Source: Anagrus nilaparvatae (Eukaryota > Arthropoda > Insecta > Hymenoptera > Mymaridae). From it: a DNA stretch of 64,000 nucleotides. Shown here in pieces: positions 1 through 11,415 of the stretch. The first letter of the stretch is position 1. Each line of letters begins with the position of its first letter. The position numbers and the translations under genes are program-made. Location: contig JAKSXM010000231.1 in assembly GCA_022575985.1 (NCBI GenBank), positions 20,250,501-20,314,500 on the forward strand, given 5' to 3'. Under the pieces are notes generated by a model. It had not been told where the DNA came from. It made no database searches and worked only from the letters and a program-made list of their open reading frames with translations.

Positions 1-1522
1 AATGTGGTGATGATGGTGGAATGAACGACCAGGATGTGCCTTTTGAAACTATAGCATGAGAGACTTCTTTGTAAAATTCTGAAGCTTTTGAGAACATCTT
101 AGCCAATTCAGCACTAGCTCCTTTAAAATTGGTTCCATTGTCGCTATATAGTGTTGAACATTGACCCCTTCTGGAAATTAACCTTTCAAAAGCTGCCAAG
201 AACGCCTGGGTTGAAAGTGATGTGACGACTTCAAGATGTACTGCTTTCGTAACTAAACAAACAAAAACGCAAATGTACCCTTTAGTTGTTTTAATACCTC
301 TCCCCGACGACGCTTTTATGGCAAAGGGACCACAATAATCAACTCCTGTACTAAGAAATGGTTTCTCAGGTTTTAATCTTGAATTTGGTAATTGAGTGAA
401 TCTATTCACGCCTTGTAAATTTTTAAATTTTTCGCAATAACTTAATGTATGACCATTAGAATTACGTAATAAACAGTGAAATTTTTTTGCTTTACCAGAT
501 TTTGCGGACTGAGATGTTGATACATTTACTTGTTTTTTATTTTGATTTGTTGACTCTTTTCCCGATGACTTGTTACTTTTCGAAGCCTCTCCTGATTTAA
601 GAAGTGATTCTGTATCCAGAGACTCCAAAGCTTGCGACCAATTTTCCAAAAAAGTGCATAAGTCATCAAATTTGGGAAAATCCGCTGCATTAGATTGAGA
701 AGTTTCCCATTTAATTCTGGATTCCTTGTCCAACTTCTTTGTCAGCAACAATACCAGCCAATGATTCCAATTGTCTTTGATTATTTCCAAAGCCTCGAAA
801 GATCTCACGGTTTGTTTGAAAAAATCTAGAACTCGTTTTATTTCATGAGAATTTGTTTTAGAACAACATGGTAAATCCATTAAACTGTTCATGTGATGCG
901 TTAATAAAATACGTTTATTACCATACCTTTTTTTAAGATCTTCCCAGACTCCTTGAAAGCTACTTTCAGTTACCTGAGTATTTTTTAGCATCTCCGCTGC
1001 ATCACCTTTTAAATGTTGTTGTAAAAGCAAAAGCTTGTGTACGTTGCTCAAAGTTGGAGTACGATGTAGAACACCAAGAAATTGATCTCGAAAACTTTCC
1101 CACTCCAAAACATCTCCCGAAAAATCAGGTAACGTGAATTTTGGTAAATGGAATTGAGCTGTATTACTTTCGTTATGATTAGCCCCATGATTTTCATGAT
1201 CATGATTTTGTGGTGTTAAAGCTCTTATTTTAACATCCAACATAGCCTTGGCATCCATATAGCTGTTCTCAACCTTGTCGTACTGATGTTCCTTGATATA
1301 TTCATGTTGGGATGCTAATTCTTGCCTCACAATTGCTTTATGCCCATCATAAAAGTTATCAAAATATTTATCCAATAAAGATTTTCGTGATTGAAAGAAT
1401 TCCAAAGTTTGTTTGGCTTTGGCTGTTTTTTCAACGTTGGTTATGAAGCGTGTTATGAGTCCACCTTGTTCAATTTGCTCTCGGATCAACTCCTCCAAGG
1501 ATAAACCAGCGTGAGACAGTTT
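1..1522 (-). pseudogene. BEL/Pao retrotransposon gag fused to integrase (internally deleted, runs off left edge)
   Basis: Reading leftwards, one frame stays open from just after a TGA at 1523-1525 to the window edge, about 507 codons. The first half is a BEL/Pao gag of the DUF1759 type, with the hallmark LPKFTLPDFSGD near 1140 followed by a helical region. A zinc knuckle near 430-480 has the pattern C-x2-R-x4-H-x4-C, so its second Cys is Arg. About 20 residues later the frame passes directly into a BEL integrase core: TGVDYCGPF (first Asp), then LYSDNGTNFKGA (second Asp), then WSFIPPSSPH at the edge. Protease, reverse transcriptase and RNase H, normally between these parts, are absent. The first ATG is at 1258. 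The catalytic Glu would lie outside the window. The family call is secure; a functional product is unlikely. Confidence 0.88.
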
Positions 1523-3490
1523 TCATGAAAATAAGAATAACGCTATTAGATTTAATGTAAATAGTAAAAGAAATTTTTCTTTTTCTTTTTTTTTTTATAA
1601 TACAACTTTTTTTTTTTTTAATAATAAAACTTATTTTTTTTTTGCTTAAAGAATTGTATTAGTGTTTATTTATTTTTAATTTAAATTTAATACATATATT
1701 TATGAATAAATAAAAAAGATTTTAAATTTCATAAATTTTAAGAGCGCCGGCACGCATAAGAAATGAAAATTTTTGACGAATAAAGGTTAGCGTAAAGAGG
1801 AGAAATTTGAATACATCTTTCTCAATCTTTCAGAAAGTTTTGAATATAGCTTTCTCACTCTTTCGCATAACCTATTATGTACACAAGTAAATATAGAACG
1901 ATACATATATTACCACCGTGATGCTGAAATCCAACCTTCCTGAATCACGTGATTTCCTTCCTTTCCAGTTTTATGCGAAAAAGAAATGCCTTGTATAACA
2001 GGAAAATGGCGACTTCAAATATTTGCACACTTTTATGTGTTTTTTTTTTTGAAATTTTTTAGGTCCTGCGATGCGACAGAACGTCCATGAATTTTTAAAT
2101 AATAAATTTAAAACACCATAACCTAAAATTCAAGTCTTGTCGCGACCAAAAAAATTCATAAAAGAAAAAGGAGCACATGGCGTCACTGCACTAATTTTTA
2201 TTTTTTAATTTTAATTTTAAGCCCTCACATATGAAAAAAATGCACAATATATTCCACAACACTGTTTTTTTTTTTTTTGTTAATTACACAATAATAATAT
2301 ATTTTTCACTTAACAATTTTCCTAAAGCCACGAGTTCAGATCTCTTTTTAAAAAATAGGGTATTCGGCACCAAAATGTTTTATAGTTTTGTTATAGTTTT
2401 AATTAAAGGAAAATTAGACTGAATAAAAATATGAAAGGAAATAATAATTAATAATGACACTTAATGATTCCACTTTGAAAATATGATTATTTGATTTATT
2501 GTATGAATACTTGATTTTTTAAAGAGCAATATAAAGATGTGCTTTGCATGCCGGTTGCAAGAGAAGAGAGAGCCGAGAGAAAAAGCGCACGCTTCCGGGT
2601 TCGTGCGTGCACATACATACACACAAACATAAATTATCAAAATCCCCACTCTTTCTGTATTATAAATTATTAGAAAATTAAACATAAAATATAAAGGATA
2701 ATATAGAAATGACTAGTATTATTATATACAGAAAGGGTGGTGAATCTAACAAATATATGTCTGTTTTCTCGCAAACAACATTTAAAATTAACTTTACTTT
2801 AAACAATATATCTTATATTATGTTTAAAATTGTTTTCATTATTTTTATTAATTTATCTTTATCTACAAAATTTTTAATGCAGTTGTTGAAATTAATCAGG
2901 AAAATTAGTTGAAATCGTGATAAGGAAAATTGAAAATTTATACTTTTATTTATTTTTGATACAATTAAAAACAGCTAAAAATTTATTTAAAACTTAAAAT
3001 ATAACAATAAAAATACGAGTTACAAAGAGAAAAGAAAAAAAGATCCTTAACATTCAAATATTTATGCGTATTTAACTCAAAAAATACATCTGTGTATTAA
3101 TCTCCCCTCATAAACATAATATTAAAGACGCTTGGACTGCATTACTATACTGAAAAAAAACCACAGATAGTGCTTAGTTTTTATGAGTGCAGCGAATGGA
3201 TTCTGATTACAAGCAAATAAGAAATATTTTCTAGTCATAGAGAGAGGAGCTTTTCAGATTCGATGCTAAGTAAAAGAAGCAACCGTGCCCGTTCGACAAA
3301 TCCTCGCGTATTTTGTAGATTTTTGTAAGCACTGTTTCGTATTATTCTTCCTTGCATTTAATATACTAAATTTCTAATGTAATTCAATAAATATTTGAAC
3401 TTCAATACATATACTATTATTTGCTTTTATTCAATACATATACTATAGCAACATATATATTACCTATCAACTTCCGGTTACTCACTTTTT
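1523..3490. other. AT-rich non-coding DNA beside the BEL fragment
   Basis: No convincing coding sequence. This stretch would hold the BEL 5' leader and LTR if they survive, but I found no repeated LTR pair or clear primer-binding site. Two somewhat GC-richer patches (about 1740-2060 and 2530-2640) interrupt the AT-rich sequence. The second includes purine-rich and CA/TA-rich low-complexity DNA. Short open frames here are of the kind expected by chance. Confidence 0.5.
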
Positions 3491-3497
3491 TTTGTAG

Positions 3498-4018
3498 GCA
3501 ATTGATTGTGGACAATGCATTGACCTGGGAATCTCATCTAAATTCAATTGAGAAAAAAGTCAACAAAATACTATATACCTTGAGATTTGTGCGACCCCTA
3601 AATCGTTCTCAAATGAGCTGAAAATTGGTATGGGATCATTTTGTCACCTAAACTTTAACATACTTCAGGAAGAACATTTTTGAAGAACTTTTTTTTTTTT
3701 GAATAACCCTAAGGCACACGCAGACTGTATTTTTGTAATAATATCATTAACAAAATACTACGCATAAATCAGCCAAATTACTTAGCTAATCTGTTCAAAA
3801 GACACCGGTCTAAAGAAACTGCAAGAAGAATGTCCAAAATTATAAAACTGACTATCTGACTTCATAAAGGGGAGAGGGGGTATTCTTTTCAGGTATTGGG
3901 GGTAAAAAAATGGAATTCACTTCCCATTTCCATCCAAAATCTACTTTCCTTAAGTCGCTTTAAAGCAGCTCTCTCTAAGCATTTTCTTGACAAAGATTCG
4001 AGATTGGATGGTTCATAG
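3498..4018 (+). pseudogene. 3' end of a CR1/Jockey-group LINE ORF2, interrupted by a small hAT-like fragment
   Basis: A 5'-truncated LINE tail. Residues such as DNALTWESHLNSIEKKVNK match the thumb region of the fuller LINE copy ending at 14578 (DNKLTWEPHIITIEKKV). After TLRF the sequence is replaced at about 3596-3707 by a short foreign segment. It then resumes at about 3710 with TRRLYF, INQPNYLANLF and a C-terminal stretch ending SRLDGS, collinear with 15331-15640. About 80 residues of the LINE are missing at the junction. Several stops are present. It is non-functional. Confidence 0.75.
3596..3707 (-). mobile_element. fragment of the hAT-like element found complete at 46147-47421
   Basis: About 110 bp is nearly identical, in inverse orientation, to 46190-46290. 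It includes the shared run GGTATGGGATCATTTTGTCA and ends with GAATAACCCTA, a slightly mutated form of the terminal GAACAACCCTA of the complete copy. It sits inside the LINE tail and replaces part of its coding sequence. Confidence 0.65.
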
Positions 4019-4155
4019 GCTGTTGTTGGTTAATATATACTTTACTTATTTATTTATTTACTCATTTATTATAGGTGCAATGAATTTTAGTATACTGGTT
4101 CTATGATGGATTTGAAAAGCAATAGATTTTACATGAATAATTAATTTTACACTAA

Positions 4156-5731
4156 TACTCCAGTCAAAACGCGGGGGGGGGGGGGGGTGTATTTTTGACT
4201 GCCGGCATGAGATTTGCTCTAATATATGTTTTTTGGGTCGCTGATCACGAAAATCGGGGTCTTTTCCGGGAGATATTGTCGGAACACCCTTAAATTTGCA
4301 AAAACTACCCCCAAAAAGGGGTTTTTTGATATATTAGCAAACTAAGTTTCTAGATTTAGCCAAGAATTGGCCTAAGAGAGTTTTTTGGGTCACTGAACAA
4401 GAATTTGAGGTAATTTTTTATAAATGATCAATATTATACCCTTAAATTAGCAAACACTATCCCTAAAAGGGGGGTTTTTACTATTTCCGCACTTTGAGCG
4501 ACCAAATTAAGTCCTTCGGGGTTTTTTGGGTCACTGATCAAGAATTTTGGGGAATTTTTTCTGAATAATTAATATTTCACCCTTAAATTAGCAAAAAACC
4601 CTTATGAGCGACCAAATTAAGTCGTTCAGGATTTTTTTGGTGGATGATCAAGAATTTGGGTGATTTTTTTATTAAAAATTAATATTAGAATAATATTAAT
4701 AATAATATTTAAATAATAATATTAATAATATTATTTAAATAATAAAATAGAATTCCCTTTAATAGCAATCATCATACTTAAGTTACAGTTTACGTAAATA
4801 CAGTATACGTAAAATAAGTTTACAAAAAGTAAAAAATGCATGAATATACAAAATTTCCCATTGTTTGAGAGAATTTCAGTAATATAAGTGTGAAATATTA
4901 GTGTTTATCAAAATAATCCCCCAAATCCTTGATCAGCGACCCACAAAACCCTTAAGGACCTCATTTGGTCGCATCCTAGTACGGAAATAGTAAAAACACC
5001 CCTTTTAGGGGTTGTTTTTGCTAATTTAAGGGTGAAATATGAATTATTCATAAAAAATTTCCCCAAATTCTTGATCAGCGACCCAAAATAGCCGTATGGA
5101 CGTAATCTGGTCGCTCAAAGTCCACAAATAGAAATAACACCCCCTTTTTGGGGGTAATTTTTGCTAATTTAAGGGTGAAATATTAATTATTCATAAAAAA
5201 TCCCCCCAAATTATTGATCAGCGACCCACAAAACTCTTAAGGACTTAATTTGGTCGCTCAAAGTGCGGAAGTAGTAAAAACACCCCTTTTAGGGGTTGTT
5301 TTTGCTAATTTAAGGGTGAAATATGAATTATTCATAAAAAATTTCCCCAAATTCTTGATAAGCGACCCAAAAAAGCCGTATGGACGTAATCTGGTCGCTC
5401 AAAGTCCACAAATAGAAATAACACCCCCTTTTTGGGGGTAATTTTTGCTAATTTAAGGGTGAAATATTAATTATTTATAAAAAATTACCTCAAATTCTTG
5501 TTCAGCGACCCAAAAAACCCTCTTATTAGGCCAATTCTTGGCTAAATCTAGAAACTCAGTTTGCTAATATATAAAAAAAACCCCTTTTTGGGAGTAGTTT
5601 TTGCAAATTTAAGGGTGTTCCGACCGGAAAAGACCCCGATTTTCGTGATCAGCGACCCAAAAAACATATAGTAGAGCATATCTCATGCTGGCAGTTGAAA
5701 ATACACCCTAAACAGCGTTTTGACTGGAGTA
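4156..5731. mobile_element. foldback element A (TTTTTTGGGTCGCT family)
   Basis: The ends are inverted copies of CTCCAGTCAAAACGC (4159-4172 and 5715-5728) and are flanked by TA on both sides, consistent with a TA target duplication. The arms share GATTTGCTCTA, then TTTTTTGGGTCGCTGATCACGAAAATCGGGGTC. Inside are tandem units of about 150 bp, each with a GATCAGCGACCC core, a 'ggtcgctcaaagt' segment, a run such as CACCCCTTTTAGGGG, and 'ctaatttaagggtgaaatat'. A central AT-only stretch separates the arms. No coding capacity is evident. The G-run at 4172-4187 is part of the left terminus. Related elements lie at 28110-28977 and 43808-45303. Confidence 0.8.
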
Positions 5732-5743
5732 TAAGTAAAATTC

Positions 5744-6130
5744 TATGTTTTTTTGGGCCCCTTCGGAGAAGGGGCCTTTTTCGTAGGACGAGGAGAATGC
5801 TTTTACGCATACCATACACCGCGTATTGTATGGTTATGTGGGACTCAACCTCAAATTTAGGGTAATACCCACTAAACTCCCCACCCTCCTGCATTTATGA
5901 CAATATCATAGAATCCGGACCGGGACTCTCTGTTTAGGTATTACTTTGGTCCGGAAAAAATGCAGCCAAGGCATTTCTTCGCCCTACCCTGTCAATAAAG
6001 GAGGAGAGTTTCCTACGAGAGGAAACCTTCCCCTTTTTTTAATCAGTGGCGCCCGTACGTACTCTGCCACACTGTACCAGTTCGCGGTACTGCGCAGCAT
6101 TTCCGGGACGACTCCTTCTGGCCTCCAAAA
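5744..6130 (-). mobile_element. 5'-truncated 3' end of the R1-like LINE (copy of 55334-55730)
   Basis: This stretch is collinear with the 3' end of the large LINE at 55334-58818. It includes the terminal hairpin GGCCCCTTCTCCGAAGGGGCC read on the minus strand, the segment with the ACCATACAC and GTTATGTGGGACTC words, and the C-terminal coding part corresponding to PEMLRS. It abuts foldback A, with a short T tract at 5747-5753 as remains of the poly(A) tail. It carries no intact ORF. Confidence 0.8.
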
Positions 6131-6753
6131 TTCTATGTTAAACCTATTATTCTACTTGAACTTAAAATTTCTTTAATTTTCAAAAAATAATTTACTTTTC
6201 TCTTTTTCTGAAATAAACAAAGCTTAAAAATAAAGTAAGCTGAATTTTGATTTAGAGCTTATTTAAAACATGTCAAGTTAATACATTCGTTCCTTGAGTT
6301 TCCTTTGCCCTTATTAATTTGATTAATAAAAATAATATTTTTAAAGACAAAAGAATTCGCAAATGAAAAACGTTGATTTTTGCTTTTTTAGTTGCCTTGT
6401 AATACCCAAATGAAAAATTGTTATTTTACCTCAAATAAAAATTAAGTTTTTTATAATTAGTAACAAAAAATATTTTCCGCGGTACCTTCAGATTTTCTAA
6501 CTGAAAAGAAAAATATCTTTTAAATTTAACTATACTCATAAAAACATAGAGGCACTAAGTTTTGCTTTGGCACTTGACGTTACACAGGCAAGTTATTTAC
6601 CCTGTAGTACTACAAAAGCTTATTATTAGATTTTCGAAAGCATTTCTTCCCAGAATGTTGTTATAAAATTTATACTTATTATTTTATTACATTTACAAAT
6701 ATAAAACTATGTTTACAAGTTTTTTTTGATTCTTTAATCAAATTTTTTTTTAG
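6131..6753. other. intron DNA upstream of the first visible importin-beta exon
   Basis: AT-rich sequence without recognisable genes or repeats. It ends in a pyrimidine-rich tract and the acceptor AG at 6752-6753. Confidence 0.6.
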
Positions 6754-6936
6754 CATGAATTTATTCAAAGATTAAGTGCGGTACTTGTCACAACTGCAGC
6801 CAGTACTGTAGCAAGAATGGCTGCTGGATTGCAACTAAAAAATCAACTTACTTCAAAAGACCTCACACTAAAATCCCAATACCAGCAAAGATGGTTGGCT
6901 TTTCCAAATGAAACCAGAGAATATGTAAAAAAAAAT
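6754..6936 (+). CDS. importin subunit beta, internal exon 1 of 3 visible
   Basis: Importin-beta (karyopherin beta-1; Ketel in Drosophila) carries importin-alpha/NLS cargo, and some cargo directly, through nuclear pores and releases it on RanGTP binding. This 183-nt exon encodes 61 residues from the first HEAT repeats, with family landmarks [18 protein letters not shown] and QYQQRWLAF. It is bounded by a T-rich tract plus AG at 6752-6753 and the donor GTAAGT at 6937. Both boundaries are phase 0, and the last residues (YVKKN) continue directly into the exon at 31310. Residues before about position 45 of the protein (start Met and first helix) must lie further left, and I did not find them here. 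Because the gene is essential and the frame is clean, I treat it as the functional host gene. Confidence 0.93.
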
Positions 6937-7299
6937 GTAAGTTTTTTAAAATTAATATGGGTTTTTACGGCAATTTTTGTGTGTAATTTTTTCTAATTTA
7001 TTTTTTCTATGTATTCAATCCAACCATTTATTTTACTACTTTCATAAGTATACCTTTAAAACAAACAAAAATAATTCAATTTAGTCGCATAAGATGATTC
7101 TAAATTAAGAACTTCAGTACACTGTTTTATTTTAATATTCCAGAGTCCATATTTTTTTATTGCATTGTAAATTCATAAATCAACAGGCCCTTTGGCCATA
7201 CGCTCACTAGAAGATGAAGACATCTTTAGAGACATATTTTTTCACGTCTTTTTACGGCAGTGTCTATCCGAACAAACCGTTTTTCACGGCAACCGTCTC

Positions 7300-8080
7300 T
7301 AACGTGGGATTTCAACCGTTTTTAAAGTAGAAATTAATGTCTGAGCCGTTTTTAACCGTAGGAAAATAGTTGTAGAAGTTCCTGCCGTTTTGAACCGTGT
7401 CAAAGTAAAAAATAGTTGCTCTGCCGTTTCTAACCGTATTAAAGTATAAATTAATGTCTGAGCCGTTTTTAATCGTAGGAAAATAGATATACAAGTTCCT
7501 GCCGTTTAGAACCGTGTGAAAAGAACTTAATATACCGCCTGCCGTTTTTAACCGTGTCAAAGTAAATAATAGTTGCTCTGCCGTTTCTAACCGTATTAAA
7601 GTATAAATTAATGTCTGAGCCGTTTTTAATCGTAGGGAAATAGATATACAAGTTCCTGCCGTTTAGAACCGTGTGAAAAGAACTTAATATACCGCCTGCC
7701 GTTTTTAACCGTGTCAAAGTAAATAATAGTTGCTCTGCCGTTTCTAACCGTATTAAAGTAGAAATTAATGTCTGAGCCGTTTTTAACCGTAGGAAAATAG
7801 ATGTGCAAGTTCCTGCCCTTTTGAACCGTGTCAAAGTAAATAATAGTTGCTCTGCCGTTTCCAACCGTATTAAAGTAGAAATTAATGTCTTAGCCGTTTT
7901 TAACCGTAGGAAAATAGATGTACAAGTTCCTGCCGTTTTGAACCGTGTCAAAGTAAATAATAGTTGCTCTACCGTTTCCAACCGTATTAACGTATAAATT
8001 AATGTATGAGCCGTTTCTAACCGTAGGAAAATAGATGTACAAGCTCCTGCCGTTTTAAACCGTGTGAAAAGAACTTATTG
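7300..8080. repeat. 39-bp monomer array, left arm, with higher-order order
   Basis: At least four monomer types follow one another in a regular order. One ends in 'aagttcct', one in 'gttgctct', one in 'aatgtctga', and a 40-bp one in 'atataccgcct'. Parts repeat every 117 bp (three monomers) and other parts every 157 bp (four). All begin with the near-palindromic box GCCGTTTNNAACCGT. Confidence 0.85.
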
Positions 8081-8479
8081 AAACGCTTTAGAAAAAGGAT
8101 AAGGGGGCCGAAGGCCCCGTGCGCTTGCACTTTAAAATCTTAAATTGTTCTTTATATTTTCACCATTAAAAAAGTAAATTATTTTGTTTTGAATGAAAGT
8201 TGGACATAAGTCTCATGTGCTACGTTACAATAGTTCCTTTTAAATTTTTTATTATGCATACAGCAAGAAAAAATCTGTCGTTAAAAATATAATACTTTTC
8301 AAAAAAGGCGCACGGGGCCTTCGGCCCCCTAATGCTTAGTTACATCAGTTTTTCAGGATTTCTACAATGGTCTAAAACCGCAGATAACAAATTTATTAAT
8401 TTAACATGATTAAAAATGGCTCAGAATCAATTTTATTAAATCCACATGGTTCTTTTCGTACGACTCAATGAGTCAGGAA

Positions 8480-9870
8480 TTCGCATACCTATAATCCTAC
8501 GGTTATAAGTGGCTCAGACATTAATTTCTACTTCATTACGGTTAAAAACGGCAGAGTAACCATTATTTACAATTGAACGATTAAAAATGGCAGGTGTTTC
8601 TTTAAGTTCTCTAACCACGGCTCAAAACGGCAGGAACTTGTATATCTCTTTTCTTACGGATAGAAACGGTTCAGACATGAATTTCTACTTTATTACGGTT
8701 AGAAACGGCAGAGTAACCATTATTCACTATAGGACGGTTTCAAACTGCAGGCGTTTCAATAATTTCTTTTGACACGGCTCAACACCTCAGGAACTTGTAA
8801 TTCTATTTTCCTACGGTTAGAAACGGCTGAGACATTAATTTCTAGTTTAATACGGTTAGAAACGGCAGAGGAACCTTTACTTACTATGGGACGGTTAAAA
8901 ACGGCAGGGGTTTCATTAATTTCTATACACACGGCTAAAAACGGTTGAAACTTGTAAATATATTTTCCTACGGTTGGAAACGGCAGAGTAACCATTTATT
9001 ACTATGGGACGGTTTAAAACAGCAGACTATTCTTTATTTTTTATTTTCACGGCAAAAAACGGCAGAAACTTGTAAATATATTTTCCTACGGTTGGAAACG
9101 GCAGAGTAACAATTATTTATTGTTGGGCGGTTATAAACGGCTGGCTTCTCAATATGTTCTATTCTCACGGCTCAATACGGCAAGAGCTTGTAGATCTATT
9201 TTTCTACGGTTAGAAACGGCTCAGACATTAATTTCTACTTTACTACGGTTAGGAACGGCTGAGTAACCATTGTTTACTATGGGACGGTTAAAAACGGCTG
9301 GTGTTTTATTAAGTTCTATACTCACGGCTAAAAACGGCAGGAACTTGTACATATATTTTCCTAAGGTTAAAAACGGCCAAGCAACCATTATTTACTATGG
9401 GACGGTTTAAAACGGCAGGCCTCTCAATATGTTCTATTCTCACGGTTCAAAACGGCATGAGCTTGTAGACCTATTTTCTTTTTTGTACGGTTAGAAACTG
9501 CTCAGACATTAATTTCTACTTTACTACGGTTAGAAACGGCAGAGTAACCATTATTTACTATGGGACGGTTAAAAACGGCAGGAGTTTCATTAAGTTCTAT
9601 ACTCACGGCTCATAACGGCAGGAACTTATAGATCTATTTTCCTACGGTTAGAAACGGCAAAGTAACCTTTACTTACTATGAGACGGTTTAAAACGGCAGA
9701 CTACTCATTATTTCCTATTTTTACGGCTCAAAACGGCAGGAACTTGTACATCTGTTTTCCTACGGTTAATAACGGCTCAGACATTAAATTCTACTTTTTT
9801 ACGGTTAGAAACGGCAAAGTAACTATTATTTACTATAAAGACGGTTAAAAACGGCAGAATGATTTGGCCT
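8480..9870. repeat. 39-bp monomer array, right arm (inverted)
   Basis: Reverse-complement version of the left array, with boxes of the form ACGGTTNNAAACGGC spaced about 38-40 bp apart. It is longer and more diverged than the left arm, with substitutions in many boxes. Confidence 0.8.
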
Positions 9871-10188
9871 TTAATGGGGCGTGCCTTTTAATGGCAAGTA
9901 AATTTCTTCTCGGGTACCGTTTGAAACGGTTGGATTTTGTTAAAAACGGTCGAAATCCCAGCCGTTAGAGACGGTTGCCGTGAAAAACGGTTTGTTCGGA
10001 TAGACACTGCCTCCTCTTTTTACACACCATAAAAGACGTCTTTATTCACATCCTAAAACACGTCCGATTATGAGAATTCTGGATGTGCTTTAAGACGTGT
10101 TTTAAGATGTCAAAAAAGACTTCTTATCAGAATTTAAAAAAATTTTTTTAAAAGCTTAAATATATATATAAAAATAAAAAATTTTTGG

Positions 10189-10207
10189 TTCCTCATAGAG
10201 GAACCAT
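10189..10207. repeat. short hairpin GGTTCCTC-ata-GAGGAACC
   Basis: Perfect 8-bp stem with a 3-nt loop in the AT-rich spacer between two mobile elements. No role is assigned. Confidence 0.6.
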
Positions 10208-10281
10208 TGTGTTAGGTCAAATTTTAACATGGAACATGTTCATTGGATGGGGTATTTGAAAAAGTCCGGCTCGGCAGGGGG

Positions 10282-10519
10282 GGGGGGGGGGGTGAAAAAG
10301 TGACGCTTTTAGGGGGGGGGTCAAAAATTGACGCTTTTAGGGGGGGGGTAAAAAATTGACGTTTTTAGGGGGGGGTCAAAAATTGACGCTTTTAGGGGGG
10401 GGGTCAAAAATTGACGTTTTTAGGGGGGGGTCAAAAATTGACGCTTTTAGGGGGGGGGGTCAAAAATTGACGTTTTTAGGGGGGGGGTAAAAAATTGACG
10501 TTTTTAGGGGGGGGGGGGT
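10282..10519. repeat. G-rich minisatellite, 27-29-bp unit, about 8 copies
   Basis: The unit is roughly GTCAAAAATTGACGYTTTTA followed by 7-10 G. Each unit contains the inverted pair TCAAAAATTGA. The variable G tract accounts for the length differences. Confidence 0.9.
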
Positions 10520-10547
10520 CAAATGGACTTAGAATATTTTCGATTCA

Positions 10548-11014
10548 GGGACTTTTGGTGCAGAAGTACCTAGGGACCTATGGTGCAGAAGTACCTAGGG
10601 ACCTTTGGTGCAGAAGTACCTAGGGACTATTGGTGCAGAAGTCCCTAAAGACCTTTGGTGCAGAAGTACCTAGGAACCTTTGGTGCAGAAGTACCTAGGG
10701 AGCATTGGTGCAGAAGTACCTAGGGACTATTGGTGCAGAAGTCCCTAAAGACCTTTGGTGCAGAAGTACCTAGGAACCTTTGGTGCAGAAGTCCCTAAAG
10801 ACCTTTGGTGCAGAAGTACCTAGGGAGCATTGGTGCAGAAGTACCTAGGGACCTATGGTGCAGAAGTCGCTAAAGACCTTTGGTGCAGAAGTACCTAGGA
10901 AGTTTTGGTGCAGAAGTACCTAGGGAGCATTGGTGCAGAAGTCCCTAAAGACCTTTGGTGCAGAAGTACCTATGGAGTATTGGTGCAGAAGTACCTAGGG
11001 ACCATTGGTGCAGA
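10548..11014. repeat. 25-bp minisatellite, about 18 copies
   Basis: The unit is TTGGTGCAGAAGTACCTAGG plus 5 variable bases (such as GACCT, GAGCA, AACCT). CCTAGGGA and CCTAAAGA variants alternate in blocks. The copies are contiguous with no unique spacers, so this is not a CRISPR array. Confidence 0.92.
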
Positions 11015-11237
11015 ATTTTTAAGTATTCATTATAAAAATTAATAAAAAATAAATTCATATTCATATTATTTAAAAAACTATAATAATTTGAAAATTTAAT
11101 TAATTTAGTTCATTTTGATGTCTAAGCAGCATGATTTCTATAATAAAAATCTAAATATAAATATTTGCATATAAATATTTATATTATGAACACAATAAAT
11201 ACTTTATTATCAATGTTATAAATGAACATGTTCCATG

Positions 11238-11365
11238 CTCGTTGGTTGTGTAGTTACACAAACCGGTTATAAATTTTATTTTCTGATTTTTTGGAATATA
11301 AGCACGTTTTGGGACCCCAGGAAGCTAAAAAATTAGTTTTTAAAAAAAGTCTCTGTGTGTGTGTA

Positions 11366-11415
<50 letters not shown>

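Larger units (their letters stand above)
7247..10023. mobile_element. large foldback element with 39-bp subrepeats and 9-bp target duplication
   Basis: The direct repeat TCTTTTTAC at 7247-7255 and 10015-10023 flanks termini that are inverted copies of GGCAGTGTCTATCCGAACAA (from 7256, and ending at 10011). Three unmatched bases (TCC) follow the right terminus. The arms are arrays of 39-40-bp monomers, each starting GCCGTTTNNAACCGT (7300-8080) or its reverse complement (about 8480-9860). Between them is a spacer carrying a perfect 22-bp inverted repeat (8103-8124 and 8308-8329, core GGGGCCGAAGGCCCC). Long arms built of subrepeats plus a 9-bp duplication resemble Drosophila FB elements. No transposase is encoded, so it is probably non-autonomous. 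Open frames across the arrays are repeat artefacts. Confidence 0.85.
10228..11237. mobile_element. TIR element carrying two unrelated minisatellites
   Basis: The ends are CATGGAACATGTTCATT (from 10228) and its inverse ending at 11237. The terminal sequence itself contains the palindrome GAACATGTTC. The interior holds a G-rich 27-29-bp array, a 25-bp array and an AT-rich tail, with no coding sequence. The same terminus, followed inward by the same GCTCGGCAGGGGG and GTGACG sequence, recurs inverted at 33970-34064, so it is a dispersed family. Confidence 0.65.

Noticed and set aside
1740..1760. GC-rich GCGCCGGCACGC as a BEL primer-binding site
   Set aside because: The minus-strand reading does not start with TGG as a tRNA 3'-end complement would.
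7312..7997. Overlapping open frames of up to 170 codons on both strands
   Set aside because: They are translations of the 39-bp foldback monomers in several frames, not genes.
10548..11014. Regular 25-bp repeats resembling a CRISPR array
   Set aside because: Copies are contiguous with no unique spacers, and the DNA is clearly animal.
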